From: JAWPMT01 sp965227935
GTDB taxonomy: Bacteria; Bacteroidota; Bacteroidia; Cytophagales; Cyclobacteriaceae
Length of the DNA stretch: 64,000 nt
Direction of reading: 5' to 3'
Assembly (NCBI GenBank): GCA_965227935.1
Contig: CBDDGS010000019.1
Span: 2,108,001-2,172,000, forward strand
The position numbers were made by a program, and so were the translations under genes. Positions 8,785 to 19,159 of the stretch are shown here, piece by piece (within the stretch, counting starts at the first letter, position 1; every line of letters starts with the position of its first letter). The notes under the pieces were generated by a model. That model ran no database searches and was not told the DNA's origin. It saw only the letters and a program-made list of their open reading frames with translations.

Positions 8785-9675
8785 ATGAAGAGAATTGCAC
8801 TACTCTCCCTGTCACTCTTGAGCTTCACCTTGAAAGCACAAGAGCCAAAGCTCCTGACAATCGAGACCACAGATCGGCTGCTAACCGGGTCGATCGATGA
8901 CCAATATGACATCACCGTCTATCTGAAAGCTGTCAATCGATCTGATAACAACGGAGGGGTGTTTTCATTGACAGGCTGGTACTCTTACGATAACGTCGGA
9001 ACACCTATTCCCCTCGCCGGGCTGTATGGTTGGGGCATGCACTTGTTTACTTCCGAAGATGCGTCGCTCCTTGAGTCCCTGACGAACTTCGAATACAACA
9101 GTGATGGCGAAATCCGATATCTGGACAGTGACCTCAATCAGGTTGAAGCCATTGCGACAGAGATCAAAGGCATCTCAGAGCGATTTTATCTTGAGTATGA
9201 GGATCGCCGCTACAAGGGCCAATGGCACCAGGGGGAAAAGGTGCTTGATGTCTATCTCAGAAGCGCCAGTCCCTTCATAGAACAAACGAAAGTGTACATT
9301 GAACTACCCAATGGATCCTACTTTGACTTGTCGAACATGGGGATCCCTCCCAGAACCCTCTATGAACTAGAAGCCACGTCGAATGGTGGTCAGCACATTC
9401 TACTTCATTACCGGTACCACGCCAACCTGAATTACATGGGGAGATGTGGAGGCGCCGAGAATTCCGGCAAAATCGCGCTCGTTTTTGACTCGGATTTTTC
9501 TCTGGAGCGGCATACCCTGGTGGAATTCGAAAACTGCTACAGAGATATTACCCTCGACGAGCTCAACAAGGTTTCGGAGACGGTTACTGAATATACGATA
9601 GTGGATTACGGCGGCAGCTCTAAGGATAAGGTCTATTCCGTCGACTTCGAGCGGGCGACGATCACCGAAAAGTAA
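8785..9675 (+). CDS. Exported hypothetical protein
   Basis: 296 residues with a signal peptide MKRIALLSLSLLSFTLKAQ. I do not recognise the family. The mature part is acidic and predicted rich in beta strands, with segments such as DITVYLKAVNRSDNNGG, VFSLTGWYSYDNVGTPIPL and GQWHQGEKVLDVYL, compatible with an extracellular beta-sandwich. There is no lipobox and no recognisable type IX sorting tail. It starts 10 bp after the SH3-like gene, so the two are probably co-transcribed and may act together in the envelope. Confidence 0.75.
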   Translation: MKRIALLSLSLLSFTLKAQEPKLLTIETTDRLLTGSIDDQYDITVYLKAVNRSDNNGGVFSLTGWYSYDNVGTPIPLAGLYGWGMHLFTSEDASLLESLTNFEYNSDGEIRYLDSDLNQVEAIATEIKGISERFYLEYEDRRYKGQWHQGEKVLDVYLRSASPFIEQTKVYIELPNGSYFDLSNMGIPPRTLYELEATSNGGQHILLHYRYHANLNYMGRCGGAENSGKIALVFDSDFSLERHTLVEFENCYRDITLDELNKVSETVTEYTIVDYGGSSKDKVYSVDFERATITEK

Positions 9676-9785
9676 GGCAATGCTTCAAGTTTTTGATTTG
9701 TCAAATGGATAAGGAAAAAAGGCATGAAAGTTGAGCGTCCTGTCGTTGTTTCTGAGACTCGAACAAGATGAACCTACTGCCTAAT

Positions 9786-10355
9786 ATGAAAATAAGACCT
9801 ACCCTTTCGCTGCTGGCCACAGCTATCACCCTGTGTTCTTTTGCACAGGAGGAGCATACCAAAGGATTTGACTTGCAGGCCGGAGTAGCCTACAACCAGT
9901 CTTCAGGCATCAAAAACCCCACTGGAATTGGCATGTTTTTGAAAACACGCTATTCACCGAACTCAAAACTGCGGCTGGGCCTTCAGGTGGAGCCTACGCT
10001 TCTTGCAGATGGTGAATACGTACAAGAAAGTCTACCACCCATCCGTGGTGGTGCCAACTACCTGGTGAATAGCTATCTCTCGGCCGGCTGGCTTCTGGGT
10101 CACCGACAAGCCAATGAGGACGGTAAGAAGCACCCCCGATTCTCTGTATATACTCAGGCCATCATGTCCACCCACAGGGTATACATTGGGACTGACGACG
10201 ACCGGGAGCGACAAACCTACTTTGGAGTGGGCCTGGGTGCTGACTGCGACATTCGGCGATGGACGTTCTCTTCTTCATGGAATCTGATGCCCGGTGATGG
10301 GATCGAAAACTTTGTGAGCTTGAATGTTGGGTACGCCCTGGTGAAACGGGGTTAA
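9786..10355 (+). CDS. Small outer-membrane beta-barrel-like protein
   Basis: 189 residues from the ATG at 9786, where a signal peptide (MKIRPTLSLLATAITLCSFAQ) begins; an ATG at 9768 would add six residues. The mature protein alternates short amphipathic strands: GFDLQAGVAYNQSSG, KLRLGLQVEPTLLA, NYLVNSYLSAGWLLG, FSVYTQAIMS, TYFGVGLGADCDI, and ends FVSLNVGYALVKRG. This spacing fits an eight-stranded porin-family or OmpA-like barrel. Function unknown. It lies 110 bp after the previous gene and converges on the serine hydrolase at 10386. Confidence 0.72.
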   Translation: MKIRPTLSLLATAITLCSFAQEEHTKGFDLQAGVAYNQSSGIKNPTGIGMFLKTRYSPNSKLRLGLQVEPTLLADGEYVQESLPPIRGGANYLVNSYLSAGWLLGHRQANEDGKKHPRFSVYTQAIMSTHRVYIGTDDDRERQTYFGVGLGADCDIRRWTFSSSWNLMPGDGIENFVSLNVGYALVKRG

Positions 10356-10385
10356 TAACCCCAGTAGCTCCTACTATCAGGAAGA

Positions 10386-11495
10386 TCAGATAATCAAATA
10401 CTCCAGCAGCGCCATGCCGAACTGGTCGCCGTATTCTGAATTTGTGAAGTAAATGAAGCCCCACTTTTTTCCCTTCTTCAAAACAAATCCGGACGTAAAG
10501 CCTTCATTGTTTCCATTGTGGCCATAGAAGCTTCCCAATATCGGGATCTTGACAATTGGCAGGCCCAGGGCATTGAATTCCTTGCCTACATCGCTGTTGG
10601 GCACCTCCCGATCTTCTTTGAGCAGTTCGGCAAAACTTCCTGCACTCAGACCCTCTTCGTTCATGATTGCGATTAGCCACTTCGAAAAATCGATCGCTTC
10701 GGAATGGATGGACGCCGGTGCAGAAAAGACTGTGTCATTCTTGTTGTACCAATAGTTATTTCGCCAGTCAATCCAATTGGTCTCCTCATCGTACGGCTCC
10801 GCTTTGTTCATTCGCGAGTAGTCATTTTGAATGAACATGGTGTGGGTCATGCCCAGAGGTTGGGCCACACGCTGTTGAAACGCCTTCTCCAGCCCCATCC
10901 AATCGGTATCGAGGAGCGACTTCAACACCAAAGCCAGGTATTGATAACCCTCTCCTGAATAGGAATAATCGCTTCCGGGATCAAACTTTAGCTTGAGCTT
11001 TCCATTTTCTTCATCTTCACGCCAATTGGGGAATCCTGCCCGGTGGCTCAGTACCATTCTGGCAGTGATCTCCTTGTATCGCTCATCATAGGCAATATCC
11101 GGATACGGAAGGTATTGATAAAGGGGTCTGTCTAAGTCGAGCAGACCATCATCTACGAACGTCATAACGAAGTACGAGAAGACAGGCTTAGAAATGGAGG
11201 CGCCTTCGAAAATAGTCCGAGTGGTTACAGGAAGGCTATCCTGCAGGTTGGCAAAACCTGCGGTCCTGTGATAAACCACTTCCCCGTCATTGATGATGGC
11301 CATGGAGATGCCTGGAATATTAAACTCCTGAAGTTTGGATTCGACGAACTCGTCCAGCTTCTCGGGAGAAGCCTTGAAGCCGATCAGCCGCGAAACCTTC
11401 CTCCGCTCATCGCCTTCCGGCTCATTCCGGCACCCAGATAACAGCACAAGGGCGGCGAGGCAAAAAGCTATGCTTGTGAATCTCAACGAATGCAT
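10386..11495 (-). CDS. Class C beta-lactamase-type serine hydrolase, lipoprotein
   Basis: 369 residues from the ATG at 11495, chosen because a lipoprotein signal (FCLAALVLLSGC) follows directly; an ATG at 11516 adds seven residues. The catalytic SxxK is SISK at about residue 100. The second motif appears as YSYSGEGY, where Tyr is kept but the usual Asn position is Gly. The third is GHNG near the C-terminus, standing for HTG/KTG. Such proteins are DD-peptidases, esterases or peptidases rather than true beta-lactamases. It is probably anchored in the outer membrane facing the periplasm. Monocistronic by position. Confidence 0.88.
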   Translation of the reverse strand: MHSLRFTSIAFCLAALVLLSGCRNEPEGDERRKVSRLIGFKASPEKLDEFVESKLQEFNIPGISMAIINDGEVVYHRTAGFANLQDSLPVTTRTIFEGASISKPVFSYFVMTFVDDGLLDLDRPLYQYLPYPDIAYDERYKEITARMVLSHRAGFPNWREDEENGKLKLKFDPGSDYSYSGEGYQYLALVLKSLLDTDWMGLEKAFQQRVAQPLGMTHTMFIQNDYSRMNKAEPYDEETNWIDWRNNYWYNKNDTVFSAPASIHSEAIDFSKWLIAIMNEEGLSAGSFAELLKEDREVPNSDVGKEFNALGLPIVKIPILGSFYGHNGNNEGFTSGFVLKKGKKWGFIYFTNSEYGDQFGMALLEYLII

Positions 11496-11662
11496 ACTAC
11501 CGGCAAAATAGTGCAAGTGGGAGAATTGTGAGTTTAGCAGGCCTATCTGGAATGAGACAAAAGCACCCCGTCGATATCAAAGTAGACGTTCATCACCCCA
11601 GCTCCTGTCCATGTGTAAAATCCCTCACTTTTGACTAAACTCGTTGATCCAAACCTAATAAT

Positions 11663-14600
11663 ATGAAGAAAGAAGCTATCCGCCGTCATCTCCTGCTGTC
11701 CCTCCTGATAATGTACACGTGTACTTTGATGGCACAAGAGATCGCCCAGTCCGCTTACCAAAACCTGGATTATCGAATGATCGGCCCCTTTCGGGCAAGC
11801 AGAACAGTGGGCGGCGTGGGTGTGCCTTCCCAACCCAACGTCTTTTACATGGGGGTCAACAATGGCGGGGTTTGGAAGACCGACGACTTTGGTCGCACGT
11901 GGAATCCCATTTTCGACAGCGCCCCCACGGGTTCCGTTGGTGATATCGCCGTTTCAGAGTCCAACCCCAATGTACTTTATGTTGGTAGCGGCGAAGGTCT
12001 GCATCGACCTGACTTGAGCGTGGGTGATGGGATCTTCAAAAGTACCGACGGAGGTCAGAGCTGGGAGCATGTCGGCCTCGACGATGTGCAGCAGGTTGGC
12101 CGGCTCATTGTGCACCCGACCGATCCCGACATTGTCTTCGTGGCAGGGTTGGGACATCCCTACGGTGCCAATGAACAGCGCGGAGTTTTCAAAACAACGG
12201 ATGGAGGAGAGAACTGGAGCAAGGTGCTCTATCTGGATTCCAACACAGGAGCCATTCAGGTGGAGTTTGACCCCAATGATCCAAACGTCATATATGCCGA
12301 CATGTGGGACCATCAGGAAGGCCCATGGGAAAACGCACGGTTTTCAGGGCCAAATAGCGGTCTCTACAAGTCTGCTGATGCTGGCGAGACCTGGACCCAA
12401 CTCACCAAAGGACTGCCCACGGCAAAACAGGGATTGGGACGCATTGGTATTGGTATCTCCCGAAGCAACTCCAACATCATCTACGCCACTGTAGATGCCC
12501 GTGAGAATGGTGGGATCTACAAAAGCACAGATGCCGGAGAGTCGTGGACTTTCGTACACGGAGACTACCGACTGTGGGGTCGAGGTGGCGACTTTGCAGA
12601 GATCCGGGTACACCCCAAAAATCCGGACAAGCTTTACGTCGGAAACATCGCCTCCTACACCTCGGATGATGGCGGAAAGTCATGGATGTCTTTGAAAGGT
12701 GCGCCGGGGGGTGATGATTACCACCGCATTTGGATCAACCCCATCAACCCGGACATCATGCTTTTTGTCGCCGATCAGGGTGCGGTCGTAACGGTCAATG
12801 CCGGAAGAACGTGGAGCTCATGGTACAATCAACCGACCACCCAGCTGTACCATGTGACGACTGACAACCAGTTTCCCTATTGGGTGTATGGCGGTCAACA
12901 AGAAAGCGGTGCCATCGGTATTGCTAGCCGCGGAGATGGAGGCCAGATCACCTTCCGAGAATTCATCGGAGTGGGTGCCGATGAGTACGCCTACGTCGCT
13001 CCCGATCCAAAGGATCCTGACATCATCTATGGTGGCCGCGTGACAAGGTTCAACAAGAGAACGGGACAATCGCAAAACGTAGCACCCGAAGCGCTACGAT
13101 CCGGTAAATACAGGTTCTTGAGAACCATGCCGCTGATGTTTCACCCGGCAGACGAAAACATGCTGCTATTCGCCACAAATGTGCTCTGGAAAACCATGAA
13201 TGGTGGCAAGAGCTGGGAAGCCATCAGTCCAGACCTCACGTATGAGCAGCCCCCCGTGCCGGCCAGCGTCGGCAAGTACAAAACCAAAGAAATGGAGACC
13301 ATGGCCCAGCGAGCCATCATCTACGCCCTGGCTCCTTCTCCATTAGATGTTGACGTTATCTGGGCCGGAACGGACGATGGCAAGGTGCATGTAACAACCA
13401 ATGGAGGAACAGATTGGACGGATGTCACGCCCCCTCAACTAAGCTCCTGGGACAAGGTATCCCAGATCGATGCCGGTCACTTCGACAAGAACGTGGCTTA
13501 TCTCGCCATCAATGCTATCCGCAAAGACGACATGACACCGTATGTCTACAAGACCACGGATGCTGGACAAACCTGGGAGCTAATTACCTCGGGAATGAAT
13601 CCCATGGGGCCGGTGAACGTCGTGCGGGAAGATCCGAAAAAATCAGGGCTCCTGTATGCCGGCACTGAGCGGGAAGTATACTTCTCGATCGATGATGGGG
13701 ACAATTGGCAATCACTGCGGAACAATATGCCGGCGACGTCCATACGAGATCTGGTGATCCATGAAAATGACCTCGTGATTGGGACCCACGGGCGCTCCGC
13801 CTGGATCCTGGACAACATTGCGCCCCTGAGAGAACTGAATGACATTTCCAACGGCATTGCCTTTTTGTTCACTCCTTCCCCCGCCGTCAGAGTGCGGGAC
13901 AACATGTTTCACGATACGCCGCTACCTCCAGAAGAGCCGACAGGCACCAACCCACCAGATGGGGCGATTATTGACTACGTGCTGAACAGCGACGTTGACA
14001 ACGTGAAATTGGAAATCCTCACAACCGACGGCACGCTCATCCGCGCTTACAGCAGCGACGACCCGGCAGAGGTTTATGACACGACTGCACTTCCACACCC
14101 TACCTACTGGATACGCCCTGAGCAAAAGTTAGGCATGACTCCAGGTCATCATCGATTTGTCTGGGACCTGAAATACACGCCCCCTCGTGGATCAAGGAGA
14201 CAATTCTCCATCGCAGCGACTTATATGAACACACCCACCGGACCTGTGGGACCCTTAGTAATGCCGGGGGATTACAAGGTGAGGTTGACCGTGGGTAAAG
14301 ACATCCAGGAAAAGACGCTTACCATCGTCATGGACCCCAGAGTACAGGTTTCGGATGATAACCTGGCGCAACAGAATGCACTAAGTATGGCCTGCTATGA
14401 AGCGTATCACGAATTGCAGGAGATCAGGGAGGCGATAGATGCGAATTCAAAGCCCACAAAAGCAATGCAGGCGCTTCGTGGAAATGGTGCTGCCGGTGAA
14501 CCCGACTTCATGTACGGGAGCATTCGCCAGTCGGCCGTGGAAGACGAAACGATCGTGGGCTTGCAGCACAAGTTCCTCTTTATGCTCAAAGTCCTGCAGT

Positions 14601-14698
14601 CATCTGACGAACCTGTTACCGACGCAGCCACTCAGGGGGTCGAGCAGTTGCAGGCGTCTCTCGAGGGGATGAAGGCACGGTGGAACAAAATGAAGTAG
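11663..14698 (+). CDS. Secreted Asp-box (BNR/VPS10-sortilin-like) propeller protein
   Basis: 1011 residues with a long signal peptide ending LMAQ. The body carries about eleven Asp-box motifs of the S/TxDxGxxW type, such as KTDDFGRTW, KSTDGGQSW, KTTDGGENW, KSADAGETW, KSTDAGESW and KTTDAGQTW, forming a VPS10/sortilin-like beta-propeller over residues ~30-720. After about residue 730 comes a beta-sandwich-like region and a C-terminal helical segment. Members are often annotated as glycosyl hydrolases, but no catalytic residues can be pointed to, so binding or structural roles are equally possible. It stands alone on the plus strand between two minus-strand serine hydrolases. Confidence 0.88.
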   Translation: MKKEAIRRHLLLSLLIMYTCTLMAQEIAQSAYQNLDYRMIGPFRASRTVGGVGVPSQPNVFYMGVNNGGVWKTDDFGRTWNPIFDSAPTGSVGDIAVSESNPNVLYVGSGEGLHRPDLSVGDGIFKSTDGGQSWEHVGLDDVQQVGRLIVHPTDPDIVFVAGLGHPYGANEQRGVFKTTDGGENWSKVLYLDSNTGAIQVEFDPNDPNVIYADMWDHQEGPWENARFSGPNSGLYKSADAGETWTQLTKGLPTAKQGLGRIGIGISRSNSNIIYATVDARENGGIYKSTDAGESWTFVHGDYRLWGRGGDFAEIRVHPKNPDKLYVGNIASYTSDDGGKSWMSLKGAPGGDDYHRIWINPINPDIMLFVADQGAVVTVNAGRTWSSWYNQPTTQLYHVTTDNQFPYWVYGGQQESGAIGIASRGDGGQITFREFIGVGADEYAYVAPDPKDPDIIYGGRVTRFNKRTGQSQNVAPEALRSGKYRFLRTMPLMFHPADENMLLFATNVLWKTMNGGKSWEAISPDLTYEQPPVPASVGKYKTKEMETMAQRAIIYALAPSPLDVDVIWAGTDDGKVHVTTNGGTDWTDVTPPQLSSWDKVSQIDAGHFDKNVAYLAINAIRKDDMTPYVYKTTDAGQTWELITSGMNPMGPVNVVREDPKKSGLLYAGTEREVYFSIDDGDNWQSLRNNMPATSIRDLVIHENDLVIGTHGRSAWILDNIAPLRELNDISNGIAFLFTPSPAVRVRDNMFHDTPLPPEEPTGTNPPDGAIIDYVLNSDVDNVKLEILTTDGTLIRAYSSDDPAEVYDTTALPHPTYWIRPEQKLGMTPGHHRFVWDLKYTPPRGSRRQFSIAATYMNTPTGPVGPLVMPGDYKVRLTVGKDIQEKTLTIVMDPRVQVSDDNLAQQNALSMACYEAYHELQEIREAIDANSKPTKAMQALRGNGAAGEPDFMYGSIRQSAVEDETIVGLQHKFLFMLKVLQSSDEPVTDAATQGVEQLQASLEGMKARWNKMK

Positions 14699-14720
14699 AG
14701 GACTTTTTGCCGCCTTCTGA

Positions 14721-16604
14721 CTACAAGAAATTCCAATAGAATAGGAACGCGATATGGACCCACAAGCTGGCCTCAAGAAGGGTCAGGTACGATCTTGTGA
14801 ACAGGCTACCACGCCTCTCGCGCCAAAACCTGAACAGGAAAATGCCTAACCCAATGCCAAGAGGGATCATCAAATAGCCGAGTGCCGCTACTATTCGGTA
14901 GGAATCAGGGTAACCCAGCAGGAATTCCTGAATGTTCTTCACGAAATACCAGGGCACAAAGACGGTATGAAGTGTGAACAGAATGATTGTCGCTCCAAAG
15001 AGCAGGTGAAACCCTGCCGGTAACGACTTCGCCTTGAAGAAGTCCTTTTTCTGCAGGCGAATCAATCGCACGAAGAGACTGGCCAACATAAAAATGACCC
15101 CTGTGAAGATGAAGATGGGCACGAAACCGTAATGCTCATTGATAAACGTCGGACTATTGTACCAGCGCGTCCTCTCATAGCTCGTCGGGATCGACAAGCC
15201 TCCAATATTCAGATTCCTGTACAAGGCGGCTATCTCACCATTGTCATCTTCCTCGAACACGAGGTACTCGTAGGGCAAGGCATCGTTTTGAAAAATACCG
15301 TCGCCAATGGGGAAGTAGGCATGCCATTGGCCATTGTGATGAACCAACAGCGAGTCACCAGTCGTATTGTCATAGACATTCCACTGCCCTCGGAAAAGAC
15401 TGACGATGTTCTCCTCATTATTTCTATTGTAGCGCTTGTCTCGATAGATCCCCGTATACTTCTCGGTAGACACACCTGTTGCCATTTCCTCAAGAGAGGT
15501 ATTGTGGGGATGGAGGGTATCGAATAGTGCTTTGTAAAAGGATTCTCCAAAAGCATCATCATTGGTATTGACAATGGCGAAAAGGGCCCATTCATCAGGG
15601 ACAATCAAAACATGCGAAAGAACACCCGGCAGCATCCCTCCTTTTGCCCAGCTCTGCTTGCCATTGATGTTCTGGTGTTCGAGGCCGTATCCATAGCCGT
15701 TGAGCAAAGGGTGATTTTGAAACTGCTGCGAATAGAACGACTCCCACGAATTGGCGGAAAGCAGATCTGCCTCCTTTTTGAGCAGCGCTTCAATGAAAAG
15801 ACCCATGTCTTGAGCGGTTGACACCAAACTGCCCGCTGGGATGGCGTGTCGGGGATAGACCTTGGCTTCATCGTAGCCATCGCGGGACTTGGTGTAGCCT
15901 TTTGCGTACCCTGCTTTCGTCTCGTAGCCATAGGGAAAGGCCAGTGTCGAATTCTCCATCCCGAGTGGCTTGAAAACATACTCGGCGGCGTAGGTCGCAA
16001 ATTCTATGTTGGTCACCTCCTCCACCAACAGTCCGGCCAAAGCATAAGAGAAGTTGGAGTAATTGATATCTACACCCGGAGCCTGGAATAATCCAGGATT
16101 CGCTTTGCTGATGTACTCCTTGAGAGGGAGAACGCTTGCCTGATCCCTGGCCATATAGCCAATGTTCGTGTCGTTGAAGCCGCAGGAATGCGTCAATAGG
16201 CAGTGAAGTGTCACAGGGTTGTCCATGGCTCCCAGGTCCAAACCTAGTTCCTGCACATACGGGCCGATATCAGCGTACAAATCGAGCTGCCCCTGATCCA
16301 CTTGCTGCAATACCGCGATCGCCGTGACCAACTTGCCGATGGACCCCAGTTGGAACCTGGTTTGAGTGGTTACTGTCTCGTTAGTCTCAATGTTGGCCTG
16401 TCCATAATTGAAAAACACGGTAGAATCCTCCCCTACAAACGCTACCGCCGCACCAGGCACCCGATGTTCCTCATAGCTCATTTGTAGCAGGGAGTCTACC
16501 ACCGATCGAATATTAGCGGTGGCTAGGTCTTGACCGGAGGAGGTATAGGCCAATCCCAGGAGCAGGAGGATCAACGGGCGGTGCAAAAACTGCTTATTTC
16601 TCAA
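14721..16604 (-). CDS. Serine hydrolase (beta-lactamase family) with C-terminal membrane domain
   Basis: 627 residues. After a signal peptide ending SSGQ the beta-lactamase/transpeptidase domain spans about residues 30-370: SIGK is the catalytic SxxK, YSNFSY the YxN motif, and WAKGG the third motif. Residues ~380-480 form a small beta-rich linker. The last ~130 residues contain about four hydrophobic helices (for example FVPIFIFTGVIFMLASLF and a GYLMIPLGIGLGIFLF-type segment). The layout matches membrane-anchored class C-like peptidases or esterases common in Bacteroidota; the substrate is unknown. It converges with the Asp-box gene, 22 bp between stops. Confidence 0.88.
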   Translation of the reverse strand: MRNKQFLHRPLILLLLGLAYTSSGQDLATANIRSVVDSLLQMSYEEHRVPGAAVAFVGEDSTVFFNYGQANIETNETVTTQTRFQLGSIGKLVTAIAVLQQVDQGQLDLYADIGPYVQELGLDLGAMDNPVTLHCLLTHSCGFNDTNIGYMARDQASVLPLKEYISKANPGLFQAPGVDINYSNFSYALAGLLVEEVTNIEFATYAAEYVFKPLGMENSTLAFPYGYETKAGYAKGYTKSRDGYDEAKVYPRHAIPAGSLVSTAQDMGLFIEALLKKEADLLSANSWESFYSQQFQNHPLLNGYGYGLEHQNINGKQSWAKGGMLPGVLSHVLIVPDEWALFAIVNTNDDAFGESFYKALFDTLHPHNTSLEEMATGVSTEKYTGIYRDKRYNRNNEENIVSLFRGQWNVYDNTTGDSLLVHHNGQWHAYFPIGDGIFQNDALPYEYLVFEEDDNGEIAALYRNLNIGGLSIPTSYERTRWYNSPTFINEHYGFVPIFIFTGVIFMLASLFVRLIRLQKKDFFKAKSLPAGFHLLFGATIILFTLHTVFVPWYFVKNIQEFLLGYPDSYRIVAALGYLMIPLGIGLGIFLFRFWRERRGSLFTRSYLTLLEASLWVHIAFLFYWNFL

Positions 16605-16674
16605 GATTCACGTGTTAGGGAGAGTGTCTCCTATAGGAGGCCCAACACGAAGCTAATGTTGCATCCCAAGCCTT

Positions 16675-17925
16675 TCAATCCGAAAGCGACCGCTTCACCT
16701 CTCTACGAAAGAACACACTTGCCGCCAATCCGACGACACCAAAAGCGGCCAGCAAGGCAAACACATATTGGTGACCCAATGGTCCGGGATTGTTGTCCAG
16801 CAAGACCCCCATCACCGGCCCCATAAAGATGTCGGGCGTGTACCCAACGACTGCGATGAACCCAATGGCTGCGCCGGTATAAGACAGGGGAATCTTCGAC
16901 TCCTGAAACAGTGCGTAGTACAGACCGCGCAATCCATAGATGCCCAGACTCGTGGAGGCAATGCTTATGGCCACGAAGGGGAAAATCGCATGGGACAGCA
17001 CGCCTGAGGCAATGGTCAACGCTCCCAGTATCATCAGAACAAAGGAGTATTTTGTGATCCGCGAGTGGAGGAAACGGTCTCCCAGAAATCCTGCCAGGAT
17101 CGCCGAAATGGGCCGCATCCAAAATGAAATCGTGGCGACGTGGGCAGACACTACATCGTCATAGCCATAGGTATCCTTGGCAAACAGGCCAAAGTCATCC
17201 GTGCACTTGTAGCCCACATATGCCGCCAGCAAAATGATCGCTTGCAGCCACACACTTCGATGTTGCAAGGCGTTTTTGACGCCACTATGGGAAAAGGCCT
17301 CGCTCCCTGCACCAGCGGCTGGGTTCGGAAGGAAGAACCAAACGATCACGGCACAAAAGATCACAAATGCCGTGAAGCACAGAATGATCATGCTCAAGGC
17401 GTGGGTCAGGTGCTCATCCGTGGCTTCACTCGCTGACACCGGCAAGAAGGCATCCAATAGAAAAACGGACAAGGACGCAATCAGCGCCGCAACAAATCCG
17501 CGACCACCGTCGACAAGCCCCTGTGACTTTCCCTGGGAATGCTCCCCGCCAAACTGCCGTATCCCCTTGATAAAGGCTGCCCAGAAAAGCAAGACTGTGC
17601 TCAGCCCCCAAAACCCGTAAAGCAACGTGAGCGTCGCCAGTGACGGGATGGCCGCCATGACAAAGCCCGCAACGGAAGTCGCAAGGAGCGACACAATGAG
17701 TAGTTTCTTCGGGGCAAAGCGATCGGCCAGGGGCCCGCCGATGAAGTAGGAAACGGCGGCCACAATCCCATAGAGCGAAAAGGCGGAGCCCAGCTCGAGA
17801 TTGTTGATGTCAAATACGGTAAGGAATGTAGGGCGAAAAACCCGGGTGACCACAAAAGGGAGAAGGAAAACGCCTTCCCCAATCAACATCAAGATGAATA
17901 GTATGGTGGACTTGTGAAGTTTCAA
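16675..17925 (-). CDS. Major facilitator superfamily transporter
   Basis: 416 residues with twelve hydrophobic segments in two six-helix halves. The MFS signature between helices 2 and 3 appears as GGPLADRFAPKKLL. Sequences such as GFWGLSTVLLFWAAFIKGIRQFGG resemble the organophosphate/nitrate-sugar and hexuronate-transporter branches of MFS. It is divergent from the DUF1611-enolase pair across 164 bp, which suggests, without proving, that it imports the substrate of that pathway or one of its products. The start gives an immediate first membrane helix and no better alternative is seen. Confidence 0.88.
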   Translation of the reverse strand: MKLHKSTILFILMLIGEGVFLLPFVVTRVFRPTFLTVFDINNLELGSAFSLYGIVAAVSYFIGGPLADRFAPKKLLIVSLLATSVAGFVMAAIPSLATLTLLYGFWGLSTVLLFWAAFIKGIRQFGGEHSQGKSQGLVDGGRGFVAALIASLSVFLLDAFLPVSASEATDEHLTHALSMIILCFTAFVIFCAVIVWFFLPNPAAGAGSEAFSHSGVKNALQHRSVWLQAIILLAAYVGYKCTDDFGLFAKDTYGYDDVVSAHVATISFWMRPISAILAGFLGDRFLHSRITKYSFVLMILGALTIASGVLSHAIFPFVAISIASTSLGIYGLRGLYYALFQESKIPLSYTGAAIGFIAVVGYTPDIFMGPVMGVLLDNNPGPLGHQYVFALLAAFGVVGLAASVFFRREVKRSLSD

Positions 17926-18089
17926 AAGCTTAGGCCTGCTAAACTAAGGAAGTAGCATCACTTTCGACCTATTGCCGATACTGGCGCCAGCATGAGAGTC
18001 ATCCAGTAACCATCAGGGAATCTTTTCTGTAAGACCGAAAAGTTCTATGAATTTTCCGGGCTAATTTTCCGCCGCGAAAATCCTGACCT

Positions 18090-19157
18090 ATGGACCAACC
18101 ACACATCTCCGGAAAAGCAGTCATCATCACCGGAGGACTGCTCGCCACCAACAATGCCAAGACCGCTCACGGCCTGCTGCGGGCTACGAACCGTTTCGAA
18201 ATTATTGGCGTTATCGACGACAAAAGCGCAGGACAGGACGCCGGTACTGCTGTAGGCGCCAAGCCCAATGGTATCCCGGTGGCCGCCAATATCACGGAGT
18301 TCATAGAACGGTACGAAAAACCAGAATTTGCCATCATCGGCATGGCCACCAAAGGAGGCGTATTGCCCGAAGACCTCTACCCTTCCGTGAAAAGGATCCT
18401 GTCGCAGGGAATCCAGCTGGTCAATGGCCTGCACGAACCCCTCGGGGAAATCGCCGAATTCAGAGAGGCCGCGGCACCACACGGGAACATCATTCATGAC
18501 ATCAGGCGCTCCAAAGCATTCCGCGACCTTCACTTCTGGACCGGAGACATCCAGCAGATCACTTCCAAGCGCATTGCCGTATTGGGGACCGATTGCGCCC
18601 TGGGCAAGCGTACTACCAGCAATATGCTCGCAAGGGCCCTCAATGCGAAAGGCACATCCTGCGAGATGATCTATACAGGCCAGACCGGCTGGATGCAGGG
18701 AGCAAAATACGGCTTCCTCTTTGACGCCACGCCCAACGACTTTGTCTGTGGTGAATTGGAGCATGCGATGCTCGAATGCTGGAAAAATCTCAAACCTGAT
18801 GTGATGATCATGGAGGGGCAATCTGCCCTCCGAAACCCAAGCGGTCCCTGCGGCTCAGAGTTCATCATTTCCGGCGCAGCAGAAGGTGTCGTCCTGCAAC
18901 ATGCGCCCATCAGAAAGAAATTCAAAGGCCTGGAGACGTACCCTGTAGATATGCCGGACCTGCTGGACGAGATCGCCTTGATCGAGAATCTGGGGAGCCC
19001 CGTCATTGGCGTCACCATCAATACGGAACACATGGATGATCCGTCCATTGACGCGTACAGGGCCGAGCTGGCCTCACAGACAAGTCTGCCGTTCGTGTTC
19101 CCATTCAAGGAGTCGCTCGATCCCATCGCTGATGCGGTCATCCACCTAAAGAAGTAG
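18090..19157 (+). CDS. dgcN: DUF1611 protein, probable D-glutamate N-acetyltransferase DgcN
   Basis: 355 residues, DUF1611 family. An N-terminal Rossmann-like part (AVIITGGLLATNNAKTAHGL) is followed by a P-loop-like segment GTDCALGKRTT at residues 166-176 and the conserved YTGQTGWMQG and EGQSALRNPSG. From the published marine-bacterial pathway, DgcN acetylates D-glutamate to N-acetyl-D-glutamate and DgcA then epimerises it to the L form. The gene lies 2 bp upstream of an enolase-superfamily racemase, exactly the dgcN-dgcA arrangement. Assignment rests on family and context. The older DUF1611-dipeptide epimerase pairing is the same gene pair under an earlier interpretation. Confidence 0.72.
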   Translation: MDQPHISGKAVIITGGLLATNNAKTAHGLLRATNRFEIIGVIDDKSAGQDAGTAVGAKPNGIPVAANITEFIERYEKPEFAIIGMATKGGVLPEDLYPSVKRILSQGIQLVNGLHEPLGEIAEFREAAAPHGNIIHDIRRSKAFRDLHFWTGDIQQITSKRIAVLGTDCALGKRTTSNMLARALNAKGTSCEMIYTGQTGWMQGAKYGFLFDATPNDFVCGELEHAMLECWKNLKPDVMIMEGQSALRNPSGPCGSEFIISGAAEGVVLQHAPIRKKFKGLETYPVDMPDLLDEIALIENLGSPVIGVTINTEHMDDPSIDAYRAELASQTSLPFVFPFKESLDPIADAVIHLKK

Positions 19158-19159
19158 CC

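Noticed and set aside
11543..11833. 96-codon minus-strand frame across the Asp-box gene start
   Set aside because: Antisense to the signal peptide of a clearly coding 1011-residue protein.
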